DNA of 15,733 bases from an uncultured Burkholderiaceae bacterium (GTDB lineage Bacteria; Pseudomonadota; Gammaproteobacteria; Burkholderiales; Burkholderiaceae): the NCBI GenBank assembly GCA_937871985.1, contig CALMPB010000049.1, forward strand, positions 1 through 15,733, written 5' to 3'. The position numbers and the translations under genes were made by a program. The notes below the pieces were generated by a model. The model ran no database searches, was not told the origin of the DNA, and worked only from the letters and a program-made list of their open reading frames with translations. Below, piece after piece: positions 1 through 6,759 of this stretch. The first letter of the stretch is position 1; each line of letters starts with the position of its first letter.

Positions 1-150
1 GTCGTTTTCATTGACTATGAGCATACCTGTTTGCAGGTCTGGAACCAAGGTCAGGATATTTCAGACAGGAGGTTTTTCGCACTTCGCAGAGCACCTTGGA
101 AACGCGACGCCGCCCGGCGGATTGCAGCGCCAAGCCACTGGTTTCCCGAT

Positions 151-180
151 TTGCGCAAACCAAAAAATCCGTGCTATAGT
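151..180 (+). promoter_or_regulatory. Probable sigma-70 promoter of tRNA-Asn
   Basis: A -35-like TTGCGC (151-156) and a -10-like TATAGT (175-180) are separated by 18 bp and end 14 bp before the first base of the tRNA, the expected place for a stable-RNA promoter. The -35 lies inside the palindrome TTTGCGCAAA. Upstream, 1-150, I see no recognisable gene; two frames are open but show no familiar domain, and a small 5-bp hairpin (ACCTG/CAGGT) near 27-40 has no T-tract. Confidence 0.55.
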
Positions 181-194
181 TTCGCTTCTTTAAT

Positions 195-270
195 TCCCCG
201 ATAGCTCAGTCGGTAGAGCGACGGACTGTTAATCCGCAGGTCACTGGTTCGAACCCAGTTCGGGGAGCCA
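195..270 (+). tRNA. tRNA-Asn (anticodon GTT)
   Basis: Complete 76-nt cloverleaf with encoded CCA. The acceptor stem pairs TCCCCGA (195-201) with TCGGGGA (260-266), followed by discriminator G267 and CCA 268-270. The D-arm has AGCTCAGTCGGTAGAGC, the anticodon loop is CTGTTAA with GTT at 228-230, and the T-arm carries GGTTCGAACC. It decodes AAC/AAU. tRNA genes are common integration sites for islands, and a degenerate copy of positions 226-254 recurs in the same orientation at 15646-15674. Confidence 0.97.
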
Positions 271-286
271 AGAATATCACGCACTT

Positions 287-320
287 ACGCCAATCCTTCG
301 GGGTTGGCGTTTTGTTTTTC
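287..320 (+). terminator. Rho-independent terminator of tRNA-Asn
   Basis: A 10-bp stem, ACGCCAATCC paired with GGGTTGGCGT (one T-G pair), is closed by a TTCG tetraloop and followed directly by a T-rich run (TTTGTTTTTC). It sits 16 bp after the tRNA CCA end and is a textbook intrinsic terminator, so sequence beyond it should not be transcribed from the tRNA promoter. Confidence 0.9.
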
Positions 321-325
321 TGCAC

Positions 326-345
326 TATGTAGACCATATGTAGAC
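326..345 (+). repeat. Tandem 9-bp direct repeat TATGTAGAC
   Basis: TATGTAGAC occurs at 326-334 and again at 337-345, start to start 11 bp, which is one helical turn. It lies between the tRNA terminator and the truncated gene remnant. Short helically phased repeats beside a tRNA gene resemble arm-type binding sites of tyrosine integrases, but no integrase gene is present and the assignment is speculative. Confidence 0.45.
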
Positions 346-694
346 GCCAATTCGCGAGATCTCTGACCATAATTACGACTGCGACCAACTTGCGGCCGAA
401 GCTTCAAGGGTTCATACGGCTGCGGTATCTGACGGTGCGCAACTCAATAAGGCCGCAAGTAATGACGCTGGAATAACTGCCGCCGGAGCCATTCTGTTTT
501 GGCCCGCTTTGTTCTTTCTGGGAGGGAATCAGCAAAAGGAAGCCGAATATGCTCGGCTTCGAGGTGAATATGAGGCAGTTGAAAAAGCTTCTATTTTGAA
601 GAAATGCGAGAGCCCGTTCGTTCCTAGTGAGTCAATAGTTCCTACGCCCGAAAAGCCAGTGCAAGAGACATCAACAGCCAGTACCCAGTACTAG
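344..694 (+). pseudogene. 5'-truncated small lipoprotein-family gene
   Basis: The frame is open from just after a stop (TAG, 341-343) to TAG at 692-694, 116 codons, with no usable ATG/GTG start; the first TTG is at 509, in the middle of the domain. The translation contains NYDCDQLAAEASRVHTAA, then a hydrophobic stretch ILFWPALFFLGG and EYARLRGEYEAVEKASILKKC. I recognise this as the conserved body of a family of small proteobacterial and phage-associated lipoproteins, which normally start with a signal peptide and lipobox. Here the lipoprotein signal and first part of the mature protein are missing, and the gene begins abruptly 70-100 bp after the tRNA, behind its terminator and without a ribosome site. 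It is best read as a remnant left by recombination at the tRNA. The proline/threonine-rich tail (last about 25 residues) may be original or read-through. Function of the family is unknown to me. Confidence 0.65.
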
Positions 695-743
695 TAGATT
701 ATGTGAGATGGCTGCCATGATCTTCATTGCTCAGCCGGTTTTC

Positions 744-773
744 TGCGGTTCATCGTTTGCCCTATGAACCGCA
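744..773. repeat. Perfect 10-bp inverted repeat past the cyclase gene
   Basis: TGCGGTTCAT (744-753) and ATGAACCGCA (764-773) are exact reverse complements around a 10-nt loop. A second small hairpin, CGCCA/TGGCG (777-781 and 787-791), lies between it and the cyclase stop codon at 803. The position, 30-60 bp after the stop of the leftward operon, suits a transcription terminator or 3'-end protecting structure, but neither strand has a T-tract after the stem. The rest of 695-802 shows nothing else. Confidence 0.5.
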
Positions 774-802
774 TGGCGCCAACCGCTGGCGTTTGTCTGC
801 TG

Positions 803-1819
803 TCATTTGCCCTGTCCGGGCACTCCAATGGCGACCGGACGCACCATCGATCCCACGGCGCCATGGATGCGTAGGGGAAGTACGAAAGTGCACGATTGCC
901 AGACCTGATCCTTGGCCAATTCATCCAATTTTGCATTCTGGATCTGGTGGATGCCCGCTTCGACTAGGCAGTGATGATGAATGGCGAAGGGCAGTCCGTC
1001 GGGATAGCCATTGGCCGACGGAGCCTTGCCTGCAAGCTGGCCGGAGTTGACTGCGTCCGTGAAGGGATTATCCAGAGCGACGAGCACTACGGCACGGTCG
1101 GCGATATAGCGCGCAGCGTCGTAGCCAAGGCCGGGGCCCATGGTGTAGTACGCATTTTCTTCCATCGGCTTGCCCCAATGGTCGGCGCCCCAGCCCGTGT
1201 GGATGTACAGGACATCGCCCGGCAAAATACCTCGTTCGGCAAGGCCTTGGGCGATCAGCATCTGCTCGATATCAGCAACTGTGATCACGGTGCCTGGCTC
1301 GAGAGTACATCCATTGCCCATATGGGCCTTGGCATCCAGCAGGATCGCCGAGGTGATGATCGGCGGCGCTTTGTCGATTCCCAGGTGCTGCAGCATGGAC
1401 GAGGGTTCGGGCTTGACTTGCGCCTGTGTAAAGCCGCCGTAATAAGTCACTTCGTCCATGGGAAGATCGGACGAGCCGTCCCATTTGATCGGTGAGCGCC
1501 CGAAGTGGCCGAGCGCGTCGATATGCGTTGATTGTCCGCCCTGGTCGCCGGTAAGGGTTTCCATGTTGGAGACGTGGTACGAGCCACGGATTCCCCGTGT
1601 AGGGCGTGGACTGAGCTTAAGAGGCGTGCACATCGGCGATTGAGGTATGGTGTTTGTGACCTCGTGCGCCAGTTCGTAGTATTTCGCGCCCGGCGCAGAA
1701 AGGTGGGCTGCAGCGCGCCACCACGTGCCGGGCCCGAGGGTGTTCCCCATGCCGCGTTCGTCCCCCGGTGGCCATGGAGGAAGCGGAACGGCAGGCGCGG
1801 AAGAGGAAAGTGGCGGCAT
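803..1819 (-). CDS. Cyclase-family (PF04199) metal-dependent hydrolase
   Basis: Predicted 338-residue cytoplasmic hydrolase of the cyclase/kynurenine-formamidase superfamily, whose members open cyclic or linear amides and related bonds with a divalent metal. Visible features: the metal-site region QSTHIDALGHFG (His99, Asp101, His105 with this start), the segment GDVLYIHTGWGADHWG, and the C-terminal PLRIHGAVGSMVRPVAI typical of the family. It belongs to the long (about 330-340 aa) branch, and the first His of the usual HxGTHxDxPxH signature is replaced. The ATG at 1819 is chosen because AGGAG stands 8 bp upstream; in-frame ATGs at 1837 and 1885 have no ribosome site. It is the last gene of the leftward block, 90 bp after the isomerase-like gene. 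Substrate unknown; ring opening of a catabolic intermediate is the likely role. Confidence 0.85.
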   Translation of the reverse strand: MPPLSSSAPAVPLPPWPPGDERGMGNTLGPGTWWRAAAHLSAPGAKYYELAHEVTNTIPQSPMCTPLKLSPRPTRGIRGSYHVSNMETLTGDQGGQSTHIDALGHFGRSPIKWDGSSDLPMDEVTYYGGFTQAQVKPEPSSMLQHLGIDKAPPIITSAILLDAKAHMGNGCTLEPGTVITVADIEQMLIAQGLAERGILPGDVLYIHTGWGADHWGKPMEENAYYTMGPGLGYDAARYIADRAVVLVALDNPFTDAVNSGQLAGKAPSANGYPDGLPFAIHHHCLVEAGIHQIQNAKLDELAKDQVWQSCTFVLPLRIHGAVGSMVRPVAIGVPGQGK

Positions 1820-1909
1820 ATCAATTACTCCTGTCATAGGAAGAAAAATTCGATTCGTGAGTCTGGCGAAAGCTGCGGCCGGCAAGAGTGCTTGCCGATT
1901 GCGCCGCTC

Positions 1910-2869
1910 TCATCCGGATTGATGCTTCTTGCATTGATCCCAGGGATCCTTCTGGGAAAGCCCGCTGACGCTATCGCTGAGTGCCTGGTAACTTTTTATC
2001 AGGTCGTGTCCGGCCTGAGCGCCCGGTCTCGAAAGCCCGTGCTCCATCTCGACAAGCCCGCTCCAGTTGCGTTGCTTGAGGTAAGCAAACACATTGAAAA
2101 AATTGATTTCCCCCGTTCCGGGCTCCATTCTGCCGGGGTTGTCGGCAATCTGCATGCAGCGGATCTGATCCCAGCAAAATTCCATATTGGAAATGATGTC
2201 GCCGCTTTCGCATTGGCATTGATAAACGTCGAACAGCAATCCTACCTCGGAGTTGTCGACTGCCTGGCAAATGGCGTAGGCTTCTTTGACGTCCGCGACG
2301 AGAATGTCTTGCCAGCGCTTGAGGCTGATTGCCTCTACCACCAGGGTTACGCCGGCCGCTTCGGCCATTGGCGCTAGCTCTTTGAGGTTGCGGGCGACGT
2401 TCTGGATTTGCTGCTGGCGGCTAAGGTTGGGACATTCCCGGCCGGGGATGATAGTTAGCAGCCTGCCCTCGACTCTTTCCGCTGCCGCAATGGCATACCT
2501 GATCTCGGACTTCAGATAGTCCTGGATTTGCGGCGGATCCAGGCCGAATGTCGGTCGATCCAGTGCCCGTACGCCTAACTGGCAGCCCATTTGCATTTTG
2601 TTGGACGCCAGCGCGCGTCCGATCTGCTTCTGGACGGAAACAGGCCTGCTCGAGAAGAAATTGTCTTCGATTGCGACAAAGCCATTATCGCCACTGAAGT
2701 TGATCTGGTCGATGACGTTCGGGCCGGCGCATCGGGCGAACAGGCCTTCGCCGCCGGGAACGATGCCTAGGTGAGGGGCGAAGTTCAGCGCGAAGCGGTG
2801 CTTGTCTTCGAAGCTTGCCATGCCGCGTGCAGCTAAAGTGGGTGTGCGCTGTTCGGAAGTGGCAGTCAT
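1910..2869 (-). CDS. Hydroxypyruvate-isomerase-like TIM-barrel protein
   Basis: Predicted sugar phosphate isomerase/epimerase-type TIM barrel (AP endonuclease family 2 fold, PF01261), closest by motif to hydroxypyruvate isomerase Hyi. The characteristic stretch QIADNPGRMEPGTGEINFF is followed by a YLKQRNWSGLVEMEHG segment, and acidic residues expected at the metal/active site are present (Glu179 in VVEAISL, Asp214 in LFDVYQCQ, Glu254 in GEINFF, Glu275 in LVEMEHG; numbering from 2869). At 319 aa it is longer than classic Hyi (about 258 aa), with extra residues at both ends. The start is uncertain: ATG 2869, GTG 2908 and ATG 2821 are all in frame and none has a strong ribosome site. It would interconvert a hydroxy-keto/aldehyde pair, but in this catabolic context the substrate may be a different keto-acid. 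Transcribed leftward from the promoter at 2983-3011, ahead of the cyclase gene. Confidence 0.8.
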   Translation of the reverse strand: MTATSEQRTPTLAARGMASFEDKHRFALNFAPHLGIVPGGEGLFARCAGPNVIDQINFSGDNGFVAIEDNFFSSRPVSVQKQIGRALASNKMQMGCQLGVRALDRPTFGLDPPQIQDYLKSEIRYAIAAAERVEGRLLTIIPGRECPNLSRQQQIQNVARNLKELAPMAEAAGVTLVVEAISLKRWQDILVADVKEAYAICQAVDNSEVGLLFDVYQCQCESGDIISNMEFCWDQIRCMQIADNPGRMEPGTGEINFFNVFAYLKQRNWSGLVEMEHGLSRPGAQAGHDLIKSYQALSDSVSGLSQKDPWDQCKKHQSG

Positions 2870-2958
2870 GATGGGGCGCTGTTGATTGGGTCGAAGGCTG
2901 TGGGGCACTGATATCCGGCATGAGGCTTTTCAGATGTGACCTCGGTAGGGAGTTTTAT

Positions 2959-2970
2959 AATTCCGATTAG
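2959..2970 (-). promoter_or_regulatory. Candidate operator A, CTAATCGGAATT
   Basis: Read on the minus strand, CTAATCGGAATT matches 11 of 12 bases of the CTAAACGGAATT found at 6490-6501 and 9947-9958. It lies just downstream of the -10 box of the promoter ahead of the isomerase/cyclase genes, where a bound repressor would block initiation. On the minus strand a TTTTAC-N5-ATAA block precedes it by 25 bp, and the same block precedes the 6490 copy by 26 bp. No protein-binding data; a shared IclR operator is an inference. Confidence 0.45.
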
Positions 2971-2982
2971 TAGATTCTCATT

Positions 2983-3011
2983 ATGCTAAGTAAAATCGAA
3001 AGGAGTGTCAA
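2983..3011 (-). promoter_or_regulatory. Internal promoter for isomerase/cyclase genes
   Basis: On the minus strand a perfect -35 TTGACA (complement of 3006-3011) is followed after 17 bp by TAGCAT (complement of 2983-2988); an alternative -10, CATAAT, overlaps it with a 20-bp spacer. The -35 box contains the TGA stop codon of the upstream IclR gene (3008-3010), so the promoter starts inside that gene. It suggests the last two genes of the leftward block can be expressed separately from the first three. Confidence 0.55.
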
Positions 3012-3820
3012 TCGGAGCCCGGTGCAGCGCTTGCCAGGTGCTGCGAGGCCTCGTTCGACAGTCTGAGCAGCGACGTTGCGATCTCTCCCCTCGGGCTGGT
3101 ACTGAACGTCCCGCTGCGGCCTGTAACGGCAATCGCCGCAAGCGGTTGTCCATCACGGCTTTTGATCGCTGCTGCCAGTGTCTGGAGTCCTGGAGACAAT
3201 TCTCCATTGACAGCTCCTATCCCGCTTTTGCGAACACCTGAGATGAGTTTGGCTGCTGCGCTTTTGGTAGAAATCAGCCGATCGTCGCGGCGCTTGATGT
3301 TGGACTCCAGCTCTTTCTTGATCAGGGTTTCGACGGCTTCGTTTGCCAGGAGAGAGGCAAATACCTGGCCTGAGGCGGAAGACAGAATGGGAAGAGTGGT
3401 TCCTACCCTGACGCTGGTTTGCGAATTGCTGGCTTCTTCCATATGCGCGATGACTGGGCCGCCGGATCCCCATATCGTGACGATGGCGGTCTGGTCGAAT
3501 TTGTCGCGCAAGGCTGTGGCTATTTCGATGCTTTCGCGTATACCCGCTGTGTCATGCAGAGCGGCAAGACCCGTCCGGATGGACATGGGGCCAAGCTTGT
3601 ATCTGCCGTTTTCCGCGTCTCGTACCACGAAGCCTGTGTTCAGGAAACTGACGAGGTAGCGGTGTACTTTGCTTGGATGCATGCCCACCTTTTCGGCAAT
3701 GGTTTTCAGCATCTGGGGAGTTCCGGGCTGCGCCAGCGCGACGAGAATCTGAAGACCGGTTTCTATGCTTCCGATGCCGTTTCCTGTGGATGGAGGTCGA
3801 GTGTTCATGTCTTTGCTCAC
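3008..3820 (-). CDS. IclR-family transcriptional regulator (1)
   Basis: 270-residue DNA-binding regulator of the IclR family. The N-terminal winged helix-turn-helix covers about residues 20-80, with recognition-helix sequence HPSKVHRYLVSF near 48-59, and the C-terminal effector domain (about 90-265) carries the family's conserved SSASGQVFAS segment and LSPGLQTLAAAI. The GTG at 3820 overlaps the TGA of the flavoprotein gene in a GTGA junction, which favours coupled translation; an ATG 12 bp later (3808) is the alternative. It is one of three related IclR genes in the window. Effectors of this family are usually small aromatic or carboxylic acids, so it probably senses the substrate or an intermediate of the neighbouring pathway; repressor or activator cannot be told from sequence. 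Confidence 0.92.
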   Translation of the reverse strand: MSKDMNTRPPSTGNGIGSIETGLQILVALAQPGTPQMLKTIAEKVGMHPSKVHRYLVSFLNTGFVVRDAENGRYKLGPMSIRTGLAALHDTAGIRESIEIATALRDKFDQTAIVTIWGSGGPVIAHMEEASNSQTSVRVGTTLPILSSASGQVFASLLANEAVETLIKKELESNIKRRDDRLISTKSAAAKLISGVRKSGIGAVNGELSPGLQTLAAAIKSRDGQPLAAIAVTGRSGTFSTSPRGEIATSLLRLSNEASQHLASAAPGSD

Positions 3821-5508
3821 TTGGAATCGTCAAGAATGGATTCGCCGCAGATGAATCCGAAAGTCAGGGCCGGGCCCAGGGTGATACCGGCCGCCGGATA
3901 GGTTCCAGACATGACGGAGTGCATGTCGGCGCCGCAGGCATAGAGTCCGGGCATGGGTGTCCTCGCCTGGTCAAGAACGCGGGAATGCGTATCAGTTTCC
4001 AGTCCCAGCGCCGAGCCAAGGTCGCCTGGCCACACGCGCACAGCATAAAACGGCGGCTTGCTTATGGTGCCGAGACAGGGATTCGGCAGATGCCTTATGT
4101 CGCCGAGAAGGCGCTCATAGGCGGTCGAGCCTTTTCCGAAGTCGGGGTCTTTTCCGTCCGCTGCATGGCGATTGGCGTCGAGCAGGGCCTGTTCGAAATT
4201 CGCGGTATCGATCCCGATCGATACCGCAAGTTCTTGTGCCGATCTGCCTCGATAAAGATAGCCGGCTTTCACGTAGCGCGACAGGCGGAGGTTCCGGGGC
4301 TTTACGAATCCAAGGCCATATTTCCTGATGAAGCGCGAATCGCATACGAGGTAGGCGGGAACTGAAGGCTTGCCGCCGCTGTCGCGATACATCCCGAGAA
4401 CGAAGTCATGGTACGAGCTGGCTTCGTTGACGAAGCGCCTGCCTTTTTCGTTGACGGCAATAAGGCCCGGCTTCTGCCGGTCGCTGATCAGATGTGGAAA
4501 CAGCTCTTCGCGCCCATCTTCTTTTTGCAGTATGGAGACTGGAGCGAGGAAAGCGGCCCCCGCATAGTCGTCCTTGACCTTCGCTCCAATGGCGAGTGCC
4601 GCGCGGATGCCGTCGCCGGTATTTGTGGATGCTGCCAATGAGTAGTGCGATCCGGCATGTGGAATGTATTTCTGGCGCATGGATGCATCTGCCGAAAAGC
4701 CGCCCGAAGCCAGAACCACCGCGCGGCTGGCTCGGAATTCGAGGCTCTCGCCGCCGCTTCGGCATAGCAGGCCGTCGACACGGCCGTTCGTTACGTGGAG
4801 CTGTTCCAGAGCCGTGCGTCGGTGGATTTCAATATTCATGGAAAGAGCGGTTTGCAGCAGGCCGGCCACCAGGGCGTTTCCGATCGTCAGGCGCGTGCCC
4901 CGTTCATGCGTGAGGCGATCCTTGCAATAGCGGCCGATAAGCCGGGCGGCCTGCCAGGCCAGAGGAAGCGAGCGATGCGCATTCAGCAAGGCATTGATAT
5001 CCGCCCCATTGATCATCATTCCGCCAAATAGCGTGAACTGCGCAAGAGGGGGCCTGACCAGGTCGAAGCTTGCTCCAAGCTGGCGGCCGTCGAAGGGCAG
5101 GGGTTCGAGCACACGGCCACCCAGCGCGGCCCCCGGAAGGTTCGATCGATAGTCGGGGTAGTAGCGGCGGTTCTGCAGTTTCACCGAGGTATGGCAAGCC
5201 AGGAAGTCCATGGCGGCGGGCGCGTAGCTTAGAAAGGCGTCCACCATGGGGCCGTCCATATGGGGACCGAGGTTTTCCCGCAGGTAGAGCCGCACCTGTT
5301 CCGGATCTTCAATTTGGCCCTCGGCGGCCGAGTGCGCGTTCCCGGGCGCCCATATGGCGCCTCCAGACAGGGCTGCGCTGCCGCCAATGTGGTCGGACTT
5401 TTCGATGACCAGAACGTCAAGTCCGTGCCTGGCGCAGACGATTGCGGACATGAGTCCAGCCGCTCCCGCGCCGACGACAACTACGTCGAACTCTTTTTTA
5501 TTCATCAT
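3817..5508 (-). CDS. KstD-like FAD-dependent dehydrogenase
   Basis: 563-residue flavoprotein of the FAD_binding_2 family (PF00890), which includes 3-ketosteroid delta-1-dehydrogenase and fumarate-reductase flavoproteins. The N-terminal dinucleotide-binding fold is clear: VVVVGAGAAG (residues 9-18), the ribose-binding acidic residue in VLVIEKS (Glu36), then GGSAALSGGAIWAPGN (42-57). The C-terminus has PFYAVRVWPGD (from 486) and PGLYACGADMHSVMSGTYPAAG, typical of KstD-like enzymes, which remove hydrogens next to a ketone using FAD. No signal peptide, haem or Fe-S motif is visible. The ATG at 5508 (tandem ATGATG) is used because the glycine-rich FAD motif follows at once; the open frame to 5679 runs back over the preceding IclR gene and does not look like coding sequence. 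It lies 4 bp after that gene and overlaps the next, so the three form one transcript. Likely role: desaturation of a cyclic keto-acid intermediate. Confidence 0.87.
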   Translation of the reverse strand: MMNKKEFDVVVVGAGAAGLMSAIVCARHGLDVLVIEKSDHIGGSAALSGGAIWAPGNAHSAAEGQIEDPEQVRLYLRENLGPHMDGPMVDAFLSYAPAAMDFLACHTSVKLQNRRYYPDYRSNLPGAALGGRVLEPLPFDGRQLGASFDLVRPPLAQFTLFGGMMINGADINALLNAHRSLPLAWQAARLIGRYCKDRLTHERGTRLTIGNALVAGLLQTALSMNIEIHRRTALEQLHVTNGRVDGLLCRSGGESLEFRASRAVVLASGGFSADASMRQKYIPHAGSHYSLAASTNTGDGIRAALAIGAKVKDDYAGAAFLAPVSILQKEDGREELFPHLISDRQKPGLIAVNEKGRRFVNEASSYHDFVLGMYRDSGGKPSVPAYLVCDSRFIRKYGLGFVKPRNLRLSRYVKAGYLYRGRSAQELAVSIGIDTANFEQALLDANRHAADGKDPDFGKGSTAYERLLGDIRHLPNPCLGTISKPPFYAVRVWPGDLGSALGLETDTHSRVLDQARTPMPGLYACGADMHSVMSGTYPAAGITLGPALTFGFICGESILDDSK

Positions 5509-5512
5509 TGGC

Positions 5513-6319
5513 TTAAATGCCACAGTACCCGATTTCCGTGGATGCTTTCTTGGTGAGTTCCTGGAGTGCGGCTGCCATGGGACCCTGCAGGCCGGCATCG
5601 GAGCCGTCGCCCGCCTTCGTGATGGCCACCACCGCTGCCGGATATCCTTTGTAATCGAATATGGGTGCGGCCAGAGCATTTACACCAGGCGTCATGTTTC
5701 CGGCTACATAGCCCATCTGGTTCTTCCGGGTTTCCGCTATCAATGCTTGCGCGTCAGACATGGATGAAATGAAGTGGGGGTCTTTGCGCTTGGCGTTTAT
5801 TTTCAGTTCGTGCTGAAGGATAGTCTTGATGGCTCTTTGGGGAAGGTAGGCGGCGAATACCCGACCGGACGATGAGGACAGCAGGGAAACGACTGTGCCT
5901 GTTCGAGCGTTTATTTCCGGCCGGCTACCTTCTTCGATTCTGACTATGGTCGGGCCGTGATTTCCCCATACGGCAACCAGCGTGGTTACGTCAAAGCGTT
6001 CGCGCAATTCCGTGGCGATTTGTGTGGCTAGGCGTACTGGGTCGGCGCTTGCCAAGGCGGCCAGGCCGACGTGAGCGGCTTTTTGACCAAGCTTGTAATA
6101 CCCGGATGCCGCGTCTCGATCCACGAAGCCCATGCGCTGAAGACTCACCAAATATCGGTGCGCTTTGCTTGGCGACATCTGCGCGGCTTCCGAGAGTGTC
6201 TTGAGCATGCTTGGCCGGCCGAGGCGAATGAGAGCCTCCAGCAATGACATGCCCGTTTCGAGCGTTTCCACGCCGTTTGCTTCCAGATTGGTTTTTTCCT
6301 TGTCTTTTTGGGCTGTCAT
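5513..6319 (-). CDS. IclR-family transcriptional regulator (2)
   Basis: 268-residue IclR regulator and first gene of the leftward block. The winged helix-turn-helix spans about residues 17-75, with SPSKAHRYLVSL (49-60) as recognition helix, nearly the same as in the other two IclR proteins here. The effector domain contains SSSSGRVFAAYLP and MTPGVNALAAPIFD. The ATG at 6319 begins just before the domain and no better start is seen; the ribosome site is weak. It is divergent from the third IclR gene across a 587-bp control region, a common arrangement for autoregulated IclR genes. The stop lies 4 bp before the flavoprotein start, so regulator and enzyme are co-transcribed. Confidence 0.92.
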   Translation of the reverse strand: MTAQKDKEKTNLEANGVETLETGMSLLEALIRLGRPSMLKTLSEAAQMSPSKAHRYLVSLQRMGFVDRDAASGYYKLGQKAAHVGLAALASADPVRLATQIATELRERFDVTTLVAVWGNHGPTIVRIEEGSRPEINARTGTVVSLLSSSSGRVFAAYLPQRAIKTILQHELKINAKRKDPHFISSMSDAQALIAETRKNQMGYVAGNMTPGVNALAAPIFDYKGYPAAVVAITKAGDGSDAGLQGPMAAALQELTKKASTEIGYCGI

Positions 6320-6464
6320 ATTCGTTTTGTGATTGCCATGTTCGACTGCCTGCTTGGCTGGATGCAGATTTTCCCGCAGCGCCGCGCATGGCTTAGTTTA
6401 TTCATGGTTTGGAATGATAAGGCAAACCCGTCAAAGGATGCGATTCGAAGGCTGATGATCGAAT

Positions 6465-6478
6465 TTTACCGTAGATAA
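6465..6478 (+). repeat. Repeat element TTTACC-G-TAGATAA, copy 1
   Basis: TTTACC (6465-6470) is followed by G and TAGATAA (6472-6478). A second copy with a 2-bp spacer is at 6745-6759 in the same orientation. Copy 1 directly precedes the CTAAACGGAATT motif, and the TTTTAC-N5-ATAA part of it recurs ahead of operator A, so it may be part of a composite regulator site. Confidence 0.35.
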
Positions 6479-6489
6479 ATCTAATTGTG

Positions 6490-6501
6490 CTAAACGGAAT
6501 T
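6490..6501 (+). promoter_or_regulatory. Candidate operator B, CTAAACGGAATT
   Basis: The 12-mer is identical, in reverse orientation, to the one at 9947-9958 and differs by one base from operator A. With its right flank it forms an imperfect palindrome (TAAACGGAATTGTGTTGA, 6 of 9 pairs). It lies 171 bp upstream of the leftward IclR gene and 406 bp upstream of the rightward one. Being between two IclR genes, it is the obvious autoregulatory candidate, but binding is inferred only. Confidence 0.45.
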
Positions 6502-6692
6502 GTGTTGATTGTGAGAAACGACCGATGTGCATCGCACCACGTTCGGGTCGTCTGCCGTTGCCGCCGTCAAGTAATCCTTCGGTGGATGACGTGATGTTCA
6601 GTAATGTGTCGGCCTGTTTTTACGGAAGACAGGGCAGTGATCGAAGTGCAGCAAGTGGGGTTTTGACAGGCAGTCGGCAGCGAACGTATGAA

Positions 6693-6720
6693 TTGATTGA
6701 CGGCTCATCGCGATTACAAT
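6693..6720 (+). promoter_or_regulatory. Possible promoter of the iclR3-ubiD-ubiX operon
   Basis: TTGATT (6693-6698) and TACAAT (6715-6720) are separated by 16 bp. The palindrome GAATTC (6722-6727), part of GGAATTC on the minus strand, follows immediately, where the transcript would start; the same GGAATT core occurs in the other candidate operators. The leader to the gene start at 6907 would be about 180 nt. Confidence 0.4.
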
Positions 6721-6744
6721 AGAATTCCTCATATCGTAATTTGA

Positions 6745-6759
6745 TTTACCTATAGATAA
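6745..6759 (+). repeat. Repeat element TTTACC-TA-TAGATAA, copy 2
   Basis: Second copy of the element at 6465-6478, with 2 bp instead of 1 bp between TTTACC and TAGATAA. It lies about 25 bp after the possible promoter at 6693-6720 and 148 bp before the start of the rightward IclR gene. Confidence 0.35.

Noticed and set aside
206..388. Leftward 60-codon frame over the tRNA, ending in GFEPVTCGLTVRRSTD
   Set aside because: It is the reverse complement of the tRNA and its terminator; this peptide is a known annotation artefact of antisense tRNA.
1532..2377. Rightward 281-codon frame across the cyclase and isomerase-like genes
   Set aside because: It runs antisense to two real genes and the gap between them; no recognisable protein features.
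5509..5679. N-terminal extension of the flavoprotein to an upstream ATG
   Set aside because: The extension overlaps the end of the IclR gene, is Arg/Pro-rich and unlike the family; the FAD motif begins right after the ATG at 5508.
6525..6722. Rightward 65-codon frame in the divergent control region
   Set aside because: No ribosome site or recognisable motif, and it overlaps the likely promoter elements.
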